The notes: a model not told the origin generated them from the letters alone. A stretch of 64,000 nucleotides of DNA from Bugulina stolonifera (GCA_935421135.1 OW285194.1:12671376-12735375), one strand, 5' to 3'; shown: positions 39,701 through 54,700, counted from the stretch's first letter. A program made the numbers and translations.

Positions 39701-42700
39701 AGATAATTACAAGAATTGAAAGTGCAACCCAACTACGAAGACGATAATTATATTATGTACTATTCAAATTTGTGTATATAATGGTACACTGCTGTAATGC
39801 TATCATATTGACCTATTTGAAGACCTACTGAATTATTGTATTTCATTGATAATGTACAGGCCCTGTACAACCAATTTGATGTTGTCGACCAATTTGAGGT
39901 TGTCTTGTCATATATTTCTGTATTGTTCCCTATAATGTATGCACATTCTTTTTTACACTCTTGTATTAATCTGATGTTATATTTTTTTTGCTCTACCTTA
40001 TACTTTTACATAAAATGTGGGCTTATATAGGCCCATGTCGGAGTTACCTTGAATGTGAATTAACAATATAAATATTCCAATATTCTATAAAAATATTGTT
40101 ATTCTCTTGTTGTGCATAGTGGAAATATCCATAATTATCCAATACTAGACTGTCCTGTAGCTTATCACTATCCGTAATGCTAACTAGCAAACTGAGCAGC
40201 CATCTCACGGTTACAGGTTTGAATGACCCACAGAAATACCCCACTTGCAAAATATGCGGTGTTCTGATTGAAACACCATGGCTGTGCTCATAAAATTTGC
40301 TAAATTGCTTAGTCTTTATGCTAGAAGTAATAAATTTAGTTAAAATTTGGAAGAAAAAAGGAGCTTTTGGCAATATGGGAGCAGAGTTTCAAAATCTGGA
40401 GTATCTTTCTGGAGACTTGGCAAGTTTGGATGTGGATGCTGTATTTTTACATGAAAGAAGTTTCAGGTTTTTTTGTACCATTTGCCTATTTGTTGACTTG
40501 GAATAAAATTGTAACTCTCACTATATACATGTATATCGTACTTTATACTGGCTGCAATAGTAATTTAAAAGGGATAACGTATTATGTTTACATGTATATT
40601 TATTCTATTGTTAGTGGTCTACATGTAAAAGCATTAGAAATCATAAGCTATCGATCACGATTAGAAGTTGTCCTTCCATATTTGGTCCACCTAATACCTA
40701 GAGTAAAGTAAAGTAGAGTAAAGTGTCAAATACCAAAGCCATCCAAATACAGTAATTTTAAATATAAGAATTGTATGGAATTATAGAAAGTGGATCAAAT
40801 GAGGTTTATGTATTCAGGCTGTTACATTGTTTCATCTGACTCTGTTGCTCTAAATTGTGATTTGTTGCTAAAATGATATAGTAAAATGTACATTACAAAT
40901 ATCTTTTCACAAAGTTTAGTATACTATTAATCAGTTATTATAATCATTACACTGGTTTTGAAGGTTTTATATCATACAACTATGTTTTAAAAAAAATGAG
41001 CATAAATATAAACGTAGTAATTGCACCACATTCTCACGAATAAATAATGTATGTAATTATAAAAACAGGAATGCAATAAAACTAAATAACACTACGACAT
41101 TGATATTGATTAATAATATTGCTAATGGAAACAGAAATGGCGCTTATCTATTTCAATGGCTACACTTAGCTTTTGTAAAGCTTTGGGAAATACCGCAATT
41201 GACTTCATTTAAAGGATCCCTGTCACTAATTACCTTGCTCAGCAAATGTAGATTTGTGTTAAAATGAAGGCAGCAGGAAAGTTACAAGTTGCGGAGTTGT
41301 GCTCTCAACATATTTCTGCTTCCCATGATGCATCGCGCGATGCGCTATGTGCTGCCCTAGGACGATTTTTTTAATGAAGACACCCTAAACGGCAATTTTT
41401 TTATATAAGTTGTATAGAGAGAGGTTTCGTTTTTTGAGAATATTTTCAAAAGTAGCCTGAAAAATGCAAAAATAATCCATGAGCATATACTACTTGCAAC
41501 CATGCACCCTTCAATTTATATTACACCCTCGAAAAAAGTTTTATTTTTATAGCTGCCATTGTTTATCCGAAACTATGGATTATCATACTAGCATCAAATT
41601 TTATAAACAAAACAAAGTCACATGACCATGCTAGCGGTCTGCACGTGGTATTTTGTTTACAATACAATTGATCACAGAGTTATTGCAAGTACCAAGGTAC
41701 TATACTATCTATCTTCGTCTATGTCTATGGATTGAGTTGAGAATTCATAGTGCACAGAAATGCTAAGAATGGCGTTCGAAATTTGGATTTTCATTTCATA
41801 AATTTCATTTTCTAAAGAATATGAGCTTAGTTTATGGCCAGATTGTCAGCTACCACAATACTCAGCATAGTAAGCATTTACTATATGTACTCTTTTTTTT
41901 ATTTATTTCGTTTAAAAAACAAATGATTAGGTTTGAAATTAAATATTATTATAATATTTATATTAATTTTTTAAATGATAAAAAGAGTTAGATAACTTAT
42001 AATACAAAAAAAGGAAGTCATGTGATTATGATATTTCATATTATATTATAATGTTAATTAGGTTATATTATGATATAATTTAATATAATAATCTAAATGA
42101 TTATCATATCATTATGATTTTAACATATATTTATATTTATATTACAATACTGGTGAAACTAAATTTCAGTTAGTATTAAATTTAGTTTTGACAATCGGTC
42201 ACAATGAACTTTGTAAAAATGTGAAGTTATTGTATTGTTGTATTAAATCATCTACAATGTACATATTCAAATATAATTTTGAATTTACAATATACATATC
42301 CTGCGAAAATGCAAACAATAATTCCATCATAAAGTTTATTTCTAAAATAATCAATTGACTGATCTGGTCTATCCAAGATATTTGTATTACTGTATTTAGT
42401 TTATTCACTCTTTCAAGCCCCCCCCCCCTTTTTCCCAGGCTAAATCTAAAAGATTGGTGGGACTGATGCTAACTTCATTAGACACAAACTCACCCTTATC
42501 TAATGCAGCTGAGCTAACCTGGTGTACTTTTATGTATGTTTGCATGGTCAAAGTTTCTTTTCGTTTAAAACAGCCAAGTTTTATTTCTAAAGCATTTTAT
42601 GTTTTTATCGTATTTGTATCTTATGATGTACTCACTGTGTTGATTACAGGCTAGTTCCAATACTGTCAGCAAGTAACTTTCCTGACATTGATAAAGACAT

Positions 42701-45700
42701 AGTTGAACTCGACTGTTTGTTGGAAAGAAGGAATGATCTGGTGAGCAGGGTAAAGACACACACTCACCTTTGATGAAGAATATTTAAATCGAATGCCAAC
42801 CTCAATTTCTACATCCAGTTCTTTATACTGGTAGGTGTTTATAATTTATTATGTAGCGACAAGGCTCGTTACAAGGTAGCATTAAAACCGTCTTCTTGAA
42901 TTTAACTTATGCATAAACTTATAAACTCATTGAGGTAAATTTCATCAGTTTATTCTTGCAAAATGTGAAACACACATGCTTTAGCTAATAAAACTGACAA
43001 CCCATGTGATTTAGGTTTTCATTCCGAAAGTCTTCCTTCTGTGCCATATCGAACTATAATAATATTCAGCTCTAGGAGCCGTGGAGACCCATTCGACTAG
43101 CTCTGCTATCGGGCAGCCACATTAAAGAATTGTGTTTGGCGCCATGAATATTATATTATTATCATTATTATTTAGCACAGTGAGATGCCAAAGCTGTATG
43201 AACGAACGGGAACAAAGCTAGACCAATTCCATGCGACCAGACACTTGTGTAGAAATTCTAATTCATCTATTCTCCAGCTTGCACCATATCATCTTTATCT
43301 CCAATGTTGGAAAAAGCATAGGTAAGTGTTGTAGCAGTAATATGTTATGTACATTAACTTGATTATCAGTACTAGTACTTCAGCATCATCTATTCAACAG
43401 GGTGGGAAATTCTGCTGTGAGAGTTGAACCCAACCAAAACTACATTGCCACTAACTATTGATGTGTTCTCTTCGAGGGTCACAACCACTTTTCTTAATAA
43501 AATGCTCTACAAATTTGAATTGCAGATAGTACATATTGGATTGCAAAAGAAGCGTTCCAAATGTACAGTTCACCCGTACTCCAAGAGGTTTCTTCAACAA
43601 GTAACTCTATAAAAGGTGAAGCGTTATAGTGCCTCAGCATTCAAGCTGAGTGATTACGATTGAAAACAAACTTCTGCTGGCACGCTACATGGACTGTGTA
43701 TCTCATTATGATTTCTGTTCATGTTCAATACTTTACACATGTATTTTACTCTGGATTCGGCTGTTTTCATCGTTGTATTTTGTTATAAACAGATATCGTA
43801 AATAAACAATAAATGTTTTAAGATATTGAAGTTGAATAGTCATTCGATGTCCTCATATTAATAACTAAGAATGACGGTTACATTTTCAGAAAGTACGACA
43901 AATCAAATAATAGTCAGAATCATTTCAAACATTTTTGTTTAAATGTATTTGAATCATAGTTGGGCGGATCTATACTTGTGCACGTGATTCCATGGCTATT
44001 GGTTTTAGTCTCCAGCACTTTGCCAAAAGTATACTAGTAGGCCTAAATTAATCTTGCAATAACAGCTCGGTGTCATAAAACGGAGAGGGCAATAAAATTT
44101 GTCTAGAGACTGTATTGGTAAATAATCAGTAAATTGATGTTCATAACTACAGCAGTTACATGTCTTTGCAAATGGAAAATTGCAGTTTCATCTAGTAAAA
44201 TAAATCCTCCCTAAAGCCTAAGAAAGATAAGAAAAATAGCACAAAATAAATGTAAAATCAAATATAATAGTCCAAAGTATAAATTTTGAGCTGCATGTAT
44301 TTTCCATTTACTATGGCTGCAAACACAAAAAACATGAGTAATCTTGGAATTCAAAATAATGACATCTTGGAACAAAACTAAATCCACTCGGCTAATTGCA
44401 AATAACCATGAGTGCATAATATTAGTTCTTGTTAACATTAAAGCTTGTGGATTACGGTCACTTGAAACGAAGCAGTAATAATCGACTTAGTAAATAGAAA
44501 AGATCACCAATGTAACTGCACAATATAGAAAAAAATCAAAATGGAATTGGCCATCACAGGCATCAAATACAACATGTACTGTACTCATTGAAATTCTATT
44601 TACTGAAAGATCATACATGAAATATCAAGCCAACTGCAACTAATACATATAAAAATGAAAAAAATTCCAATTGTGGCAGAATATTAATATTTGAAGGTAC
44701 CGGTCAATACTTTACAAACCATACGATTGATTTGGCTGCTCGAATTGTTGGTAAGTACTTCAGTTCAAGCATGTTGCTTGATAGATGTTTCTATTCTACA
44801 ACATTATGTGAACATGTTATCATACCATTGGATCACTTAAAAGTACATTAACAACAACAGATGGTACCTAAAATCAGACCACACTAAGCAACTGAATATA
44901 ACTGCTAGGTACAATGTAATAGATTGAAAATGATGAATACAAATCAAATCGATACCAATTTTGCTAGGCTACATTCCAAAAACCACAGTACAGAAAAGTA
45001 ATATGTACATGCAGCAGTGTTTACAGCGAAAGTTTTGCTGAACTGATGCGACAACACTTCACATTTTTTGATTAGACAGAACCTTGAAAGTTGATGATGC
45101 ACTTACCTTATGTATACCTATGTACAACAAGTCAACTCAGTGTCCAAGGTACAATACTCGTCACTCAAGTATGACTTTAAGAGGTTGCCATTGATGGGAC
45201 TTGACATTCCTGGGTCATAGTCTTGACAAACTGCTAAAAAGAAGCATTCATTACACACATTTTAGTCATCATAGTATTATTATTACAACAGAGAAAGCAA
45301 ATGAGTTGACTATAGTGTCATCAAAAGTTTATTTTACTTACGGCTGCAATCAAAGAATACAATTATTTTGAAATTCAATAAATTAAGTTTTTGATTAGGT
45401 GCTGTATAAAGGCCTACATATATGTAGATAGCAACAATCATAGTTAATCAAGTTAATATTATAATCCCAATATTTTATTTTGCATTTTATCCATTTTAGT
45501 AAAGTTTAAAATAGTATAGTAAAGTAGGCTACATTCATAATAATTAACCATAAGTAACTAGTATGTTATTTTAACAAATTACTTATGTACCAATGTGAAC
45601 AAAAAGTAAATAACAATAATTATCATTGCTATATCCACATGTATAAATAACTTTTTTTAATATCAACTACACTGGCATAGTACATTCACATTGACATTAA

Positions 45701-48700
45701 GAATTAAATTAAAATCAAAATTAATTTACTTTCATTGATTTGATATGATAATCAAATGATTGCAAATTCTTGCTGTGCTTGCCATATACCTTGTATCATA
45801 TCATCTCTTGATAGCATTTTCATCTTGCAACAATAATTTCATTTTGGCAAAAGCAAAATATTATATTTTATTCTAATTCTGTCCACAGCCAACTGATTCC
45901 CATCGATCACCCAATGGGTTTTCCCACACGTGTACATGCGCATTCGATTTAGTTAGCCAATTATAATAAAGTTCAAGTAACCAATCATGACGTTCGCTCT
46001 AGCGAGCACATGGGTGTCTCAAAATGTAAACAAAAACGGTGACACTGATCCTTTAACTTGATGTGTATCATAATAAAACTGAAATCGCGTCAATGGACGC
46101 CCTGGTGTCAAGTGGCCACTGTGGCGTCGAAGAGTGGACGCCGTGGTGCCGTCCGGACAAATCGGACAGTCCTACAGCGGACGATTCTACGTTGCAACAA
46201 TATAACATGTATACATAGAGTATAACATAGTGCTAGTCTTTAAATGTTGATTAATAGACTCAGTTCTTAGATATGTTAGCCTGAGATATACCCTGAAGTA
46301 TACCTTATTTGGCCAAAGATGTTGTCATTCTTGGAACCTTGTAATCTAGGCTGGTAGTTGTACCTTGCTGATGTCCATCATTTAGTTTTGCGTGTTGTAT
46401 CCTCTCGGCAGGCCATATGCTGTTTGTAACATATATGACCTACCTTTTTATATAGGTTACTATGATCTACCTTTTAATAATATCTCCTCTGGTATTCGTT
46501 TTCCCTTGCAGGAGTCACTAAATGGAGCTTCCAATGTATTCACTTGGTGGAAGACTGATGATCTAATACAGGTAAGGGCGGGGTTGGTTATCACCACTAT
46601 ATATTTACAATATGCATTAAGAACCAGGGCTAAACTCGCTTTCCTTATACATTGTACTTACTTTTAATCTTTCTAGATTTGCAGTTTGAGTAAAACCAAA
46701 ATTGAAGCTGGTATCTCTAGACTATACAAATACCTCTATTTCTATTGAATATCCTCTACAATAATCATCTCTAGACTATTAGAATACCCTATATTTCTAT
46801 TAAATATCCTCTACAAGTAAATAATAGAATCTATTGAGTATAAACTTGGGCTATTATATTCAGTTGATGCAGACCCACCCATTAGGTCTTTTTAAAAAGA
46901 ACATTTTTCCTGTTTGGAAGCATCAGGTGGTCTATTTTTCTATTTTATGCACCGCCCATTAGGGATTTGCTATCATAATGCTATTATACCACTGCAAGAT
47001 GGTTCATTCAATATTATTATAATTGTAGTAAACAGGCTAGACTAGACTGAAAGGATTGCTGCCATTGTCAATGCTGTTAAAATGAGGAAAGGTGCCCTTT
47101 TGCCCTTATTTATTTTAACCATTGCATGCAAAGCTACTACATGTATGTTACTGAGAGAAACCTAGGCATTGCTAATGGAAAACCGTATTATTGTTCTACT
47201 CTCCAGTTGTGTATGTTAGTAGTTGTATAGTATGCTATATCTGCGCAGGTGCTCCTTAGTAATGGTACAGTATACTGGATCAGTGTGGACCAGGCTCATG
47301 GTGATATTACTAAAATAACCAAAGATACAAGTCTGGTGGGGAGGATAACTCTAACAGCAATATCAGATGGTATGTTGTGTGTAGCTTATTGCCAGTAAGT
47401 GACTGACTGACCGACTGACCGACTGACTGACTGACTGACTGACTGACTGACTGACCGACCGACCGACCGACCGACTGACTGACCGACCGACCGACTGACC
47501 GACCGACTGACTGACTGACTGATATTAATTGGCTCAGAGGCTAACCCATACTTTCATTCTATTACAGCTGTGTTCACATCTACATTCATAGCATTGTGCT
47601 CATCTGATACATCAAAATTGGAGGTTGTATATTTCACTAAAGGTGCACTAAATGGTAATGCACATAGGAAGTTATCCTCCCTTGAGCCCAAGGTAGGGTA
47701 CATAATACTATACGTATTAATGGGTATATGTCAGTGTAAGTAGCTTCTTATTTCCTTCACATGGACATGAATTTTTATTCTTAAGCCAAGGGTGATGTAA
47801 TTTCTATTTTATGATGTATTATACATGTATATTTCCTAAAAGTTTAAATTATCCTGCTATAATCATACCAGGATGAAAAGTTTAGCAAATTATGATTAGC
47901 AAAGTTCTATCATTACTGGTTTCTGCAGATTATCCTTATAATAATTCTGCAGGTTTACACTTTGGACTTACCTGGTAGACCAGGAAGGAGCCTACACAGA
48001 CATATACAGGTCTCACCTGCAGCTGACGCTTTACTTATCTATTGGGCAATAGCTTCAGAGGAGGCGTGGCCTTGGGCTCCCATGTCCAATGAGGAAGAGA
48101 GAGCCAACCTATGTATCGTTTCGTTGGTTGCTGGAAGACCCAGCATTGTAGCATTCACTAAAACAGAATCCGATCCACTTCTAGTTCAATTCAAGTATGT
48201 TTAATATTGCAGACCTTCAGTACTCCCAACAGACTGTAACAATAGGAATATTGCATAATTGGATTTATCTTTCCCTGTTACTTTTCACACTACCAAATCT
48301 AGCATATGATGCAATTGTGAATACTGATTTGGCATTTAATTATTACCATTTTTCAGTTTTTCAGCCTTTAGCTATCAAGTTTTTGTGTTAACTAAATAAC
48401 ATGTGTATGTACAAATGTACGATATAATGATAATTGCTTTCAAAACAATGTAAGATTTTTTAGGTGTCATTGAACACTGAATTGTAATCAATCATGTATA
48501 ACAGCAGATATTTTTGCTTATATACTTGTGGATTTATACAATTTGTTCTCAACATGCAATGTACATTGTTCTGTAGTTCAGCAGATGGCACAAAGTTACA
48601 AAGTGTGGAGCGTTCAGTGAACGTAAAGAGTCCGAGGGCTGACCTATGTGTTTACGAACTTACCACGTCTCATATACACCGTACTCACCATAACACAGTA

Positions 48701-51700
48701 TCTCTACCCAGCACCCTCACTGGTGCATGCTGGGATAATTCCAAACAAAACCTGGTGCTTTCATGTGAAAACAACTCCCTTGTTCTCTACAGGTAAGCAT
48801 TGCTACTTGCTTTTTCAATATCTGTGCACCCGTACTCACTTTCCACTAGTGTGAGGTGAGGCTGGATATCTGTAGCTCAAACTTTGACGCTGAAGACAGA
48901 AATATCTATCCTAGCCTCAGTTCCTACTTGATGTTACTTGTTATTTGGAGTGGATTAAAATAAATTCTAACTTCAACTGAACCTAATTTTGGTGTAAAAA
49001 TCTGTTCGCTTCAAATTAGTCATGCTAGAATTGGCGCAGCAAACATAACTTAAGCACATCTGTGTGTTCTGTTACAGTGACCATCTGAAGAACACAATGA
49101 CGGTGCGAACAGAGTTCCACGCAGACTTTATCGAGTGGCACCCGTCCGGTGCTTTACTACTAGCCATAAATCACAAAGGAGATGTACAGGTATGTTAGGT
49201 ATATCAGTTCTGTAGTACATTATGCTCTCTTGTATGTTATTAAATGGGAGTAATATTTACAGTATACCGGTTTGACTAGATACAAGCAAGTCAAGGGAGA
49301 ATATGAAACAAAGATGGGGAAAAGTGCAGAAATTTAATAGATATTTATAAATCGTATAAGCACACGTCATGCCAAACAGTTGACAATCATATTGTGAATG
49401 TGTTTATGTTAGATAGGAAACTATTTCATCTCCAAGTCACTGACTTACTTCCTAGGTTATGCCAGAACATTGGCCAATTATTTTAGAGTTGAGTTTACAA
49501 AGTGTAAAACTTACTATGAATATAAATCTAGTGTTATAAAAATGGGTATTTTCATTCAATGATCTCTAAGTCATTGATTTATACAATATGTATGCATTGA
49601 AGTATATCATAATATGCTATTCTGTTTGATGCTTGTAGTTATTTGATAAAGCCTTGAGTTGTCTCAATATTACACTAGAAGGGGTGGAGTTTGTACCACA
49701 CATTAAACTCTCAAATTTCTTCAGGTACGTAAATATTTCCTTTCTGTATTGGTTGATTCTTTCCGTTCTACATAGAACTATTAGCTTAAGATTTGCTCCA
49801 TAAAAACCCAAGTCAAAGTAGAAACGCCCAATGGTGACTGCCCAATGCTTGTAACTAACAATGTGTGTGTAATTACACACTAGATAACTCTGTGTTCCTT
49901 ATACATGTATATCACAGTCAACTAGTATCATACTAATGCGCATAAGCATGTACATGCATTGTATACTGTACAAGGTCTCTCTATATTATGTATTTACACA
50001 TAATATGTTTATACATTGTACAAGTATAAATAACCTCTTTCTGACAGGTTATCTCCCTATGTGAAAAGAGTGTCATGGTGTTGTCATAGCAACCAGCAAG
50101 TGGGTCAAGGTTATTCTAGCAGAAATACTCTATTGGTTAGTTTTGACCGGTGAGTAATACTAGTAGTCATTATCTCCCTTGTATAAGAAGTTTGATGGCA
50201 ATTAGTCCATCTATAGAACACATAGACCCCTGCAGTGGTAGAGTAAATGGAAGTGGATTTGCTTGCATTTGGATTCTGTTGCAGAGGTCCTATTGGGCTG
50301 ATGAAGTTTGTTGGTGGGGAGCTAGGAAACTCTGATGTGACATGCCCCCTACTCATTACAGAGTATCTCAAATCCAGGTTATATTCTGAGGTAAGCCATT
50401 TATGCCATATCTCTAAGCCTCTATCTTACATATTACGTGTTCTGAAGTGTGTGACATTGTACAGTATACAGTGCTTATCCAAATATTGTCATAGATTTAG
50501 TTCACATCAATAAATCCTCAGGTGTACATTCACTAATCTGTTTTCAGTATATACATAATTTATCTTTTATTTGTGATAAATCATAATTTATTAAATAGCA
50601 ATAAATATCTTCAATGTTTAGTGTATATTATATTATTATTTTGGGTTAGAGCTGAAATTTCTTTCCATCACCACTGGATATTGATTAATCAACTCAAACT
50701 TTTTGCCAAATTTACAGTTTTTAGACTCGTATACACTGTACAACTTATCAATAATGTCTGCATAATATAACTAACTGTGTACTGCAGGCAACTAGACTAC
50801 TTACGGTAATGAGTTGGGATACAGAGGGACCTCAATGCTTCCAGTGCCTCGTTAATATCGTCAACGTACTGCTCAGGCAACCTCTCAACAAACTGCATGA
50901 AGGTAAGGGACGGGTGAGAGACCCACCGTACTACTCATTAACTCATTAACTGCTATGTCAGAGTTGTCTGTTCTCTGCACATTGAGATGATTGGAGTTGT
51001 CTGCACTCATAGATCACATTATGTTTGTTAATAAATTGAGCTGCCTCTGACCAATCACAATTCAGTAAATGTACTTATTACTTCATTATATGTACAGATT
51101 TACTGGAGGCCACCCTGGGATGTTTCTATGCACCACAAAAAGCTCTGGCAGAGGTCGTAATACTGGAGTACAGAACACACATCGGATACCTGGCTAGACG
51201 TTTCTTCCATCAGTTAGTTAGGTGCGTATAGGAATGTGTCCTCCGGGTCAGGGTGATGGTCAGAAACACTGTAGATGCCTTTCTCGTTACGGAATTACAA
51301 GCTATATACTATCTTGTAACACAGTTTCTGGATACAAAATTATCTGTCCACTTTCTCTTTCTGGTTCCAATGTTGAAGTTAGACAATTATAACATTATAA
51401 ACTGAGATTATGATTTTATCCCCTCCAACCGTAGATCGGAAATACAAGTCTACAGAGAAATGGACATCAACCTTTCCTTAAGATGTACAGCGTGAATTTA
51501 CACGTTCCTTGTTTGGTTGATAACCTAGAATATGTTTTGTAGCATAATATGATTGCATCTCATTGATGTCTCAGGTATTCACGGTTTGACAAAGCCTTCC
51601 TACTAGCTGTAGACATCAATGCTAGAGACTTGTTTATGGACATCTACTATTCAGCGTTAGACTCAGGACAACACAGACTCGCTGCAGCCGCCAGACATAA

Positions 51701-54700
51701 AGCTAAACAATGTGATGAAGAGCTCATGTTCTCAGGTAAAACTTGAAATCAAGTAATTATTTGCATGATAATCTATTTGCGTTAGTACTATATTGTTATC
51801 AAACTTCACATTCAAATACCAATAGAATATCGCCAAACCAATGTGTATACAATGGTAATATTTAAAACCATCTGAAAATAGTTCAGTAAACATAGAAATT
51901 TTATGTAAGAAACATTATCATTGTTAATTACTGTAGTGTGCCGAGACCTGCTATCTGCTTGCTCCAATTTTGGCTAGTTTTTAGATATACCGTCTTTTAG
52001 TAAATAGTATCTCTACAATGATAGGATAGTGTATGCTATTGTAACCTATTGGTTGTTCTGTAGACTCAGATTCAAGTATTGGTGGCCCTAACATACTAAC
52101 AGATGATGAATTCCACTCTGGTGCTAGCTCTGATGAGAGTCTTGTGGAATCGAGGGAAAGAGCAGAAGCAATTGTCTTGGCTCGTGTGAATGGGCACCCA
52201 CCACCCCTCCCACCTCGAAAGGTAAGGAAAGCAACTCTCTTACTATAGTAGGCTTATTATTCAACACCAGCGTACATGCATGATGGAATACCAATATAGT
52301 TATTAATTAAAGTTATCAATTAAATTACTTTTTTGTTACTAAGTCAAACGTAATTAATAAATTATTGTACGCAATGTATAATAATTTATCCTTGTCCATT
52401 TCTTGTCTAAGATTTTTGGTCACATCTCCAATGTTTGTTCCTGCATTATAGCCTACATAGTTTATAGTTAGTACCCATGTGTATGACTCCGATCTGTATA
52501 ACAGAGAGGAGACAACTCTAGCCACTTGATTTTATCAACATAACTGGTTGTTTGTTGTATTTTATTGGTTAGGTAACGCCCCCAGTGCCACCTAGAGCAA
52601 ATAAGAATGGCATTGTGTCATTACAAAAAACTCCCTCTAGTGGTGAGTCCACTCCTCCTTTGCCACCAAGAGCGAGACAGCCTGCATCTCCCCCTCAAAA
52701 TAAACAGTCACAGGTTTGTAGAACTTAGTCTAGTAACGTAATCAATACCCTATATTAACTCTTATACTATCACAGAGATACTAATCACGTGCCATGATAG
52801 TAATGTGATGTGGAACGCAAAGTTTTTCATAAAGTAGGTAGAAGCTACTGTGATCCATACCATTCACATCCTCAATACTATTATGTATTATTTCTGTTTG
52901 GCTCAATTATTTATAACTGCTCTTCTAATAGAATCTTACCATTATATCAATTTGTCATTTTTATTAAATTTTTTATAGATTTGACTTCAATTATTATTCT
53001 ATAAATATCTGCCCCCCCCCCCCCCCCCCCCCCATATTAAATATTCGCCACCCCATGTATTTGCAGGAAGAGAGCAATGGTGTGTATGGCAAGAATAACG
53101 TTTCTGTTGGCAAGTACCACCATGTTACCGGGTAAGTATCACACAACAGACTCTACATTTACCTTAAAAGTAGAGTCGGGTGCTCCGTTCATGCCCCAGT
53201 CAATTCCATTATTAATGCTGAGACTCTGAACCTATGTCTAAGTGTAAGATAGAACAGTAAGATTGTGCATAAATTCTACTTCAGCTAACCTGTACTCGAG
53301 CGTTGAAACTGAGGAGTGTAGAAGTATGAAACTAAGCAGTAGATTGAAGATCTATGTCATGTAATTGAGATAATTCTGTAATTATGCATATTTAATGTTT
53401 TATATAACTTAGATTGGTCAGGTAAGGGTATTATTATCTCCCCTGTCTGCTGTGTACTAAACCTATGTAATGTTTTACTTTACCTCTATAGTCTGTTTGT
53501 TACATGTTCAATTGATGTTTTGACTCCGATTAAATTTGGTAATGGAATATTTTAGTATTTAAAATGTTTCATAAACAAAATGTAGAGTTTTTTCTCCTTT
53601 CCCTCTTGTTTATTTTTTTCCAGTGAAGACTTTCTTGGATGTTTGTATTTTAAATCCATTGACTCAAACTCCATATATATGGTCTCTGTTACCAGTCACA
53701 CTTACTGGTTTTGGGGCTGCTCTCTTCTACAGAATTTGTGGCAAACGGCTAGGCTATATCAAAATCTGCAAATTTCTTATACTGTATTGTTTGAATCATC
53801 ATGTCGCTGATTGATGATTTGTAACATGTCACTAATTGTTACTTCGTAATATTTTACGTGTTACATGTTATTAGCGCACGATATGCCACACATTACCATT
53901 TCACTGATTCACAACATGTTACATGTGATATTTTTCATTCAAGGTATTTATTTATGAGCAGCCAGGCACTTGGCTCCACGTGTATGAAAATATTCACCCC
54001 TGACTGGGGTTTGAACCCAAGGCGTTACGGCATCTCATCGCCTGGCACAGTAGACACAACACACCATTACACCCGCTCTGCTTCCCATAACGGAAGCTTT
54101 GCCGAAGAGCAGTACCTGTGTACTGAGCCAACTGCACACAAGACACTCCTCTAGCCACCTTGCTATATAAGGGGTGTTACTATATCACTGTCTTACTATA
54201 TTAACATATGAAGATATGTCTATACCAAGCAAATATCTGTGTCTTATCAACGATTTTCTGAATCCATAGCAACTAAAGTAAGCCGTCACATTTTGTGTAT
54301 GTAGGTGTACTCTACCCAGTGGCTATACTTATGACCTTGGCCCTGAGGTGTCTCAGCGAATCATTGATGACTTCAACTCCATGATAGTAGACGAGAGTAT
54401 TGACTACACACAGTTACCCGATCTCCTCCCTTCTTCACAGGTAATTTCCTCTTGCTAGGTTCATGAGAGAATGCGTAGGTACAAGGAATTATGGGCCACA
54501 GTAGCTTGTTTATTCTCCGCAAACATCAAAATAGTAGTTCTTTTAGAAATGAGTTAAGATTATGTTTGAATTTCGTTTAATGATTTTATAACTAACACAG
54601 TGTGTTTGAAATGTTTTGTTGACCAACCAATATGCACTTTTTCTTTAAATACTTGTACATGTAGATTGCTGAATTATAATTTATGCGAATCTACTTTCCT

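Larger units (their letters stand above)
36011..46511. other. WDPCP intron 4, 10.5 kb, composite
   Basis: The largest intron of the window. Contents in order: GTCCG-rich GC block (37295-37480), AT-rich stretch (37700-38140), LINE relic (about 38360-38650), possible MITE (38971-39344), very AT-rich stretch (41880-42200), 3' part of an unrecognised plus-strand gene (42439-43461), a minus-strand exon-like frame (45118-45235), a CCAAT-rich stretch (about 45900-46010) and a second GC block (46080-46195). The rest is AT-rich without recognised features. Confidence 0.7.

Noticed and set aside
40297..40711. Two overlapping plus-strand frames (69 and 114 codons)
   Set aside because: A short hydrophilic stretch looks exon-like, but acceptor and donor are poor and no phase partner exists; left unannotated.
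44700..44755. Possible exon ending at a gtaagt donor (44752)
   Set aside because: The sequence before it is a poor acceptor and two frames are open, so coding potential cannot be told from chance.
53623..53814. 63-codon frame in WDPCP intron 19
   Set aside because: Preceded by a pyrimidine tract, but WDPCP phases join correctly without it and no donor fits.
54006..54075. Functional tRNA gene
   Set aside because: The B box is good, but I could not build acceptor and anticodon stems; treated as SINE-like.
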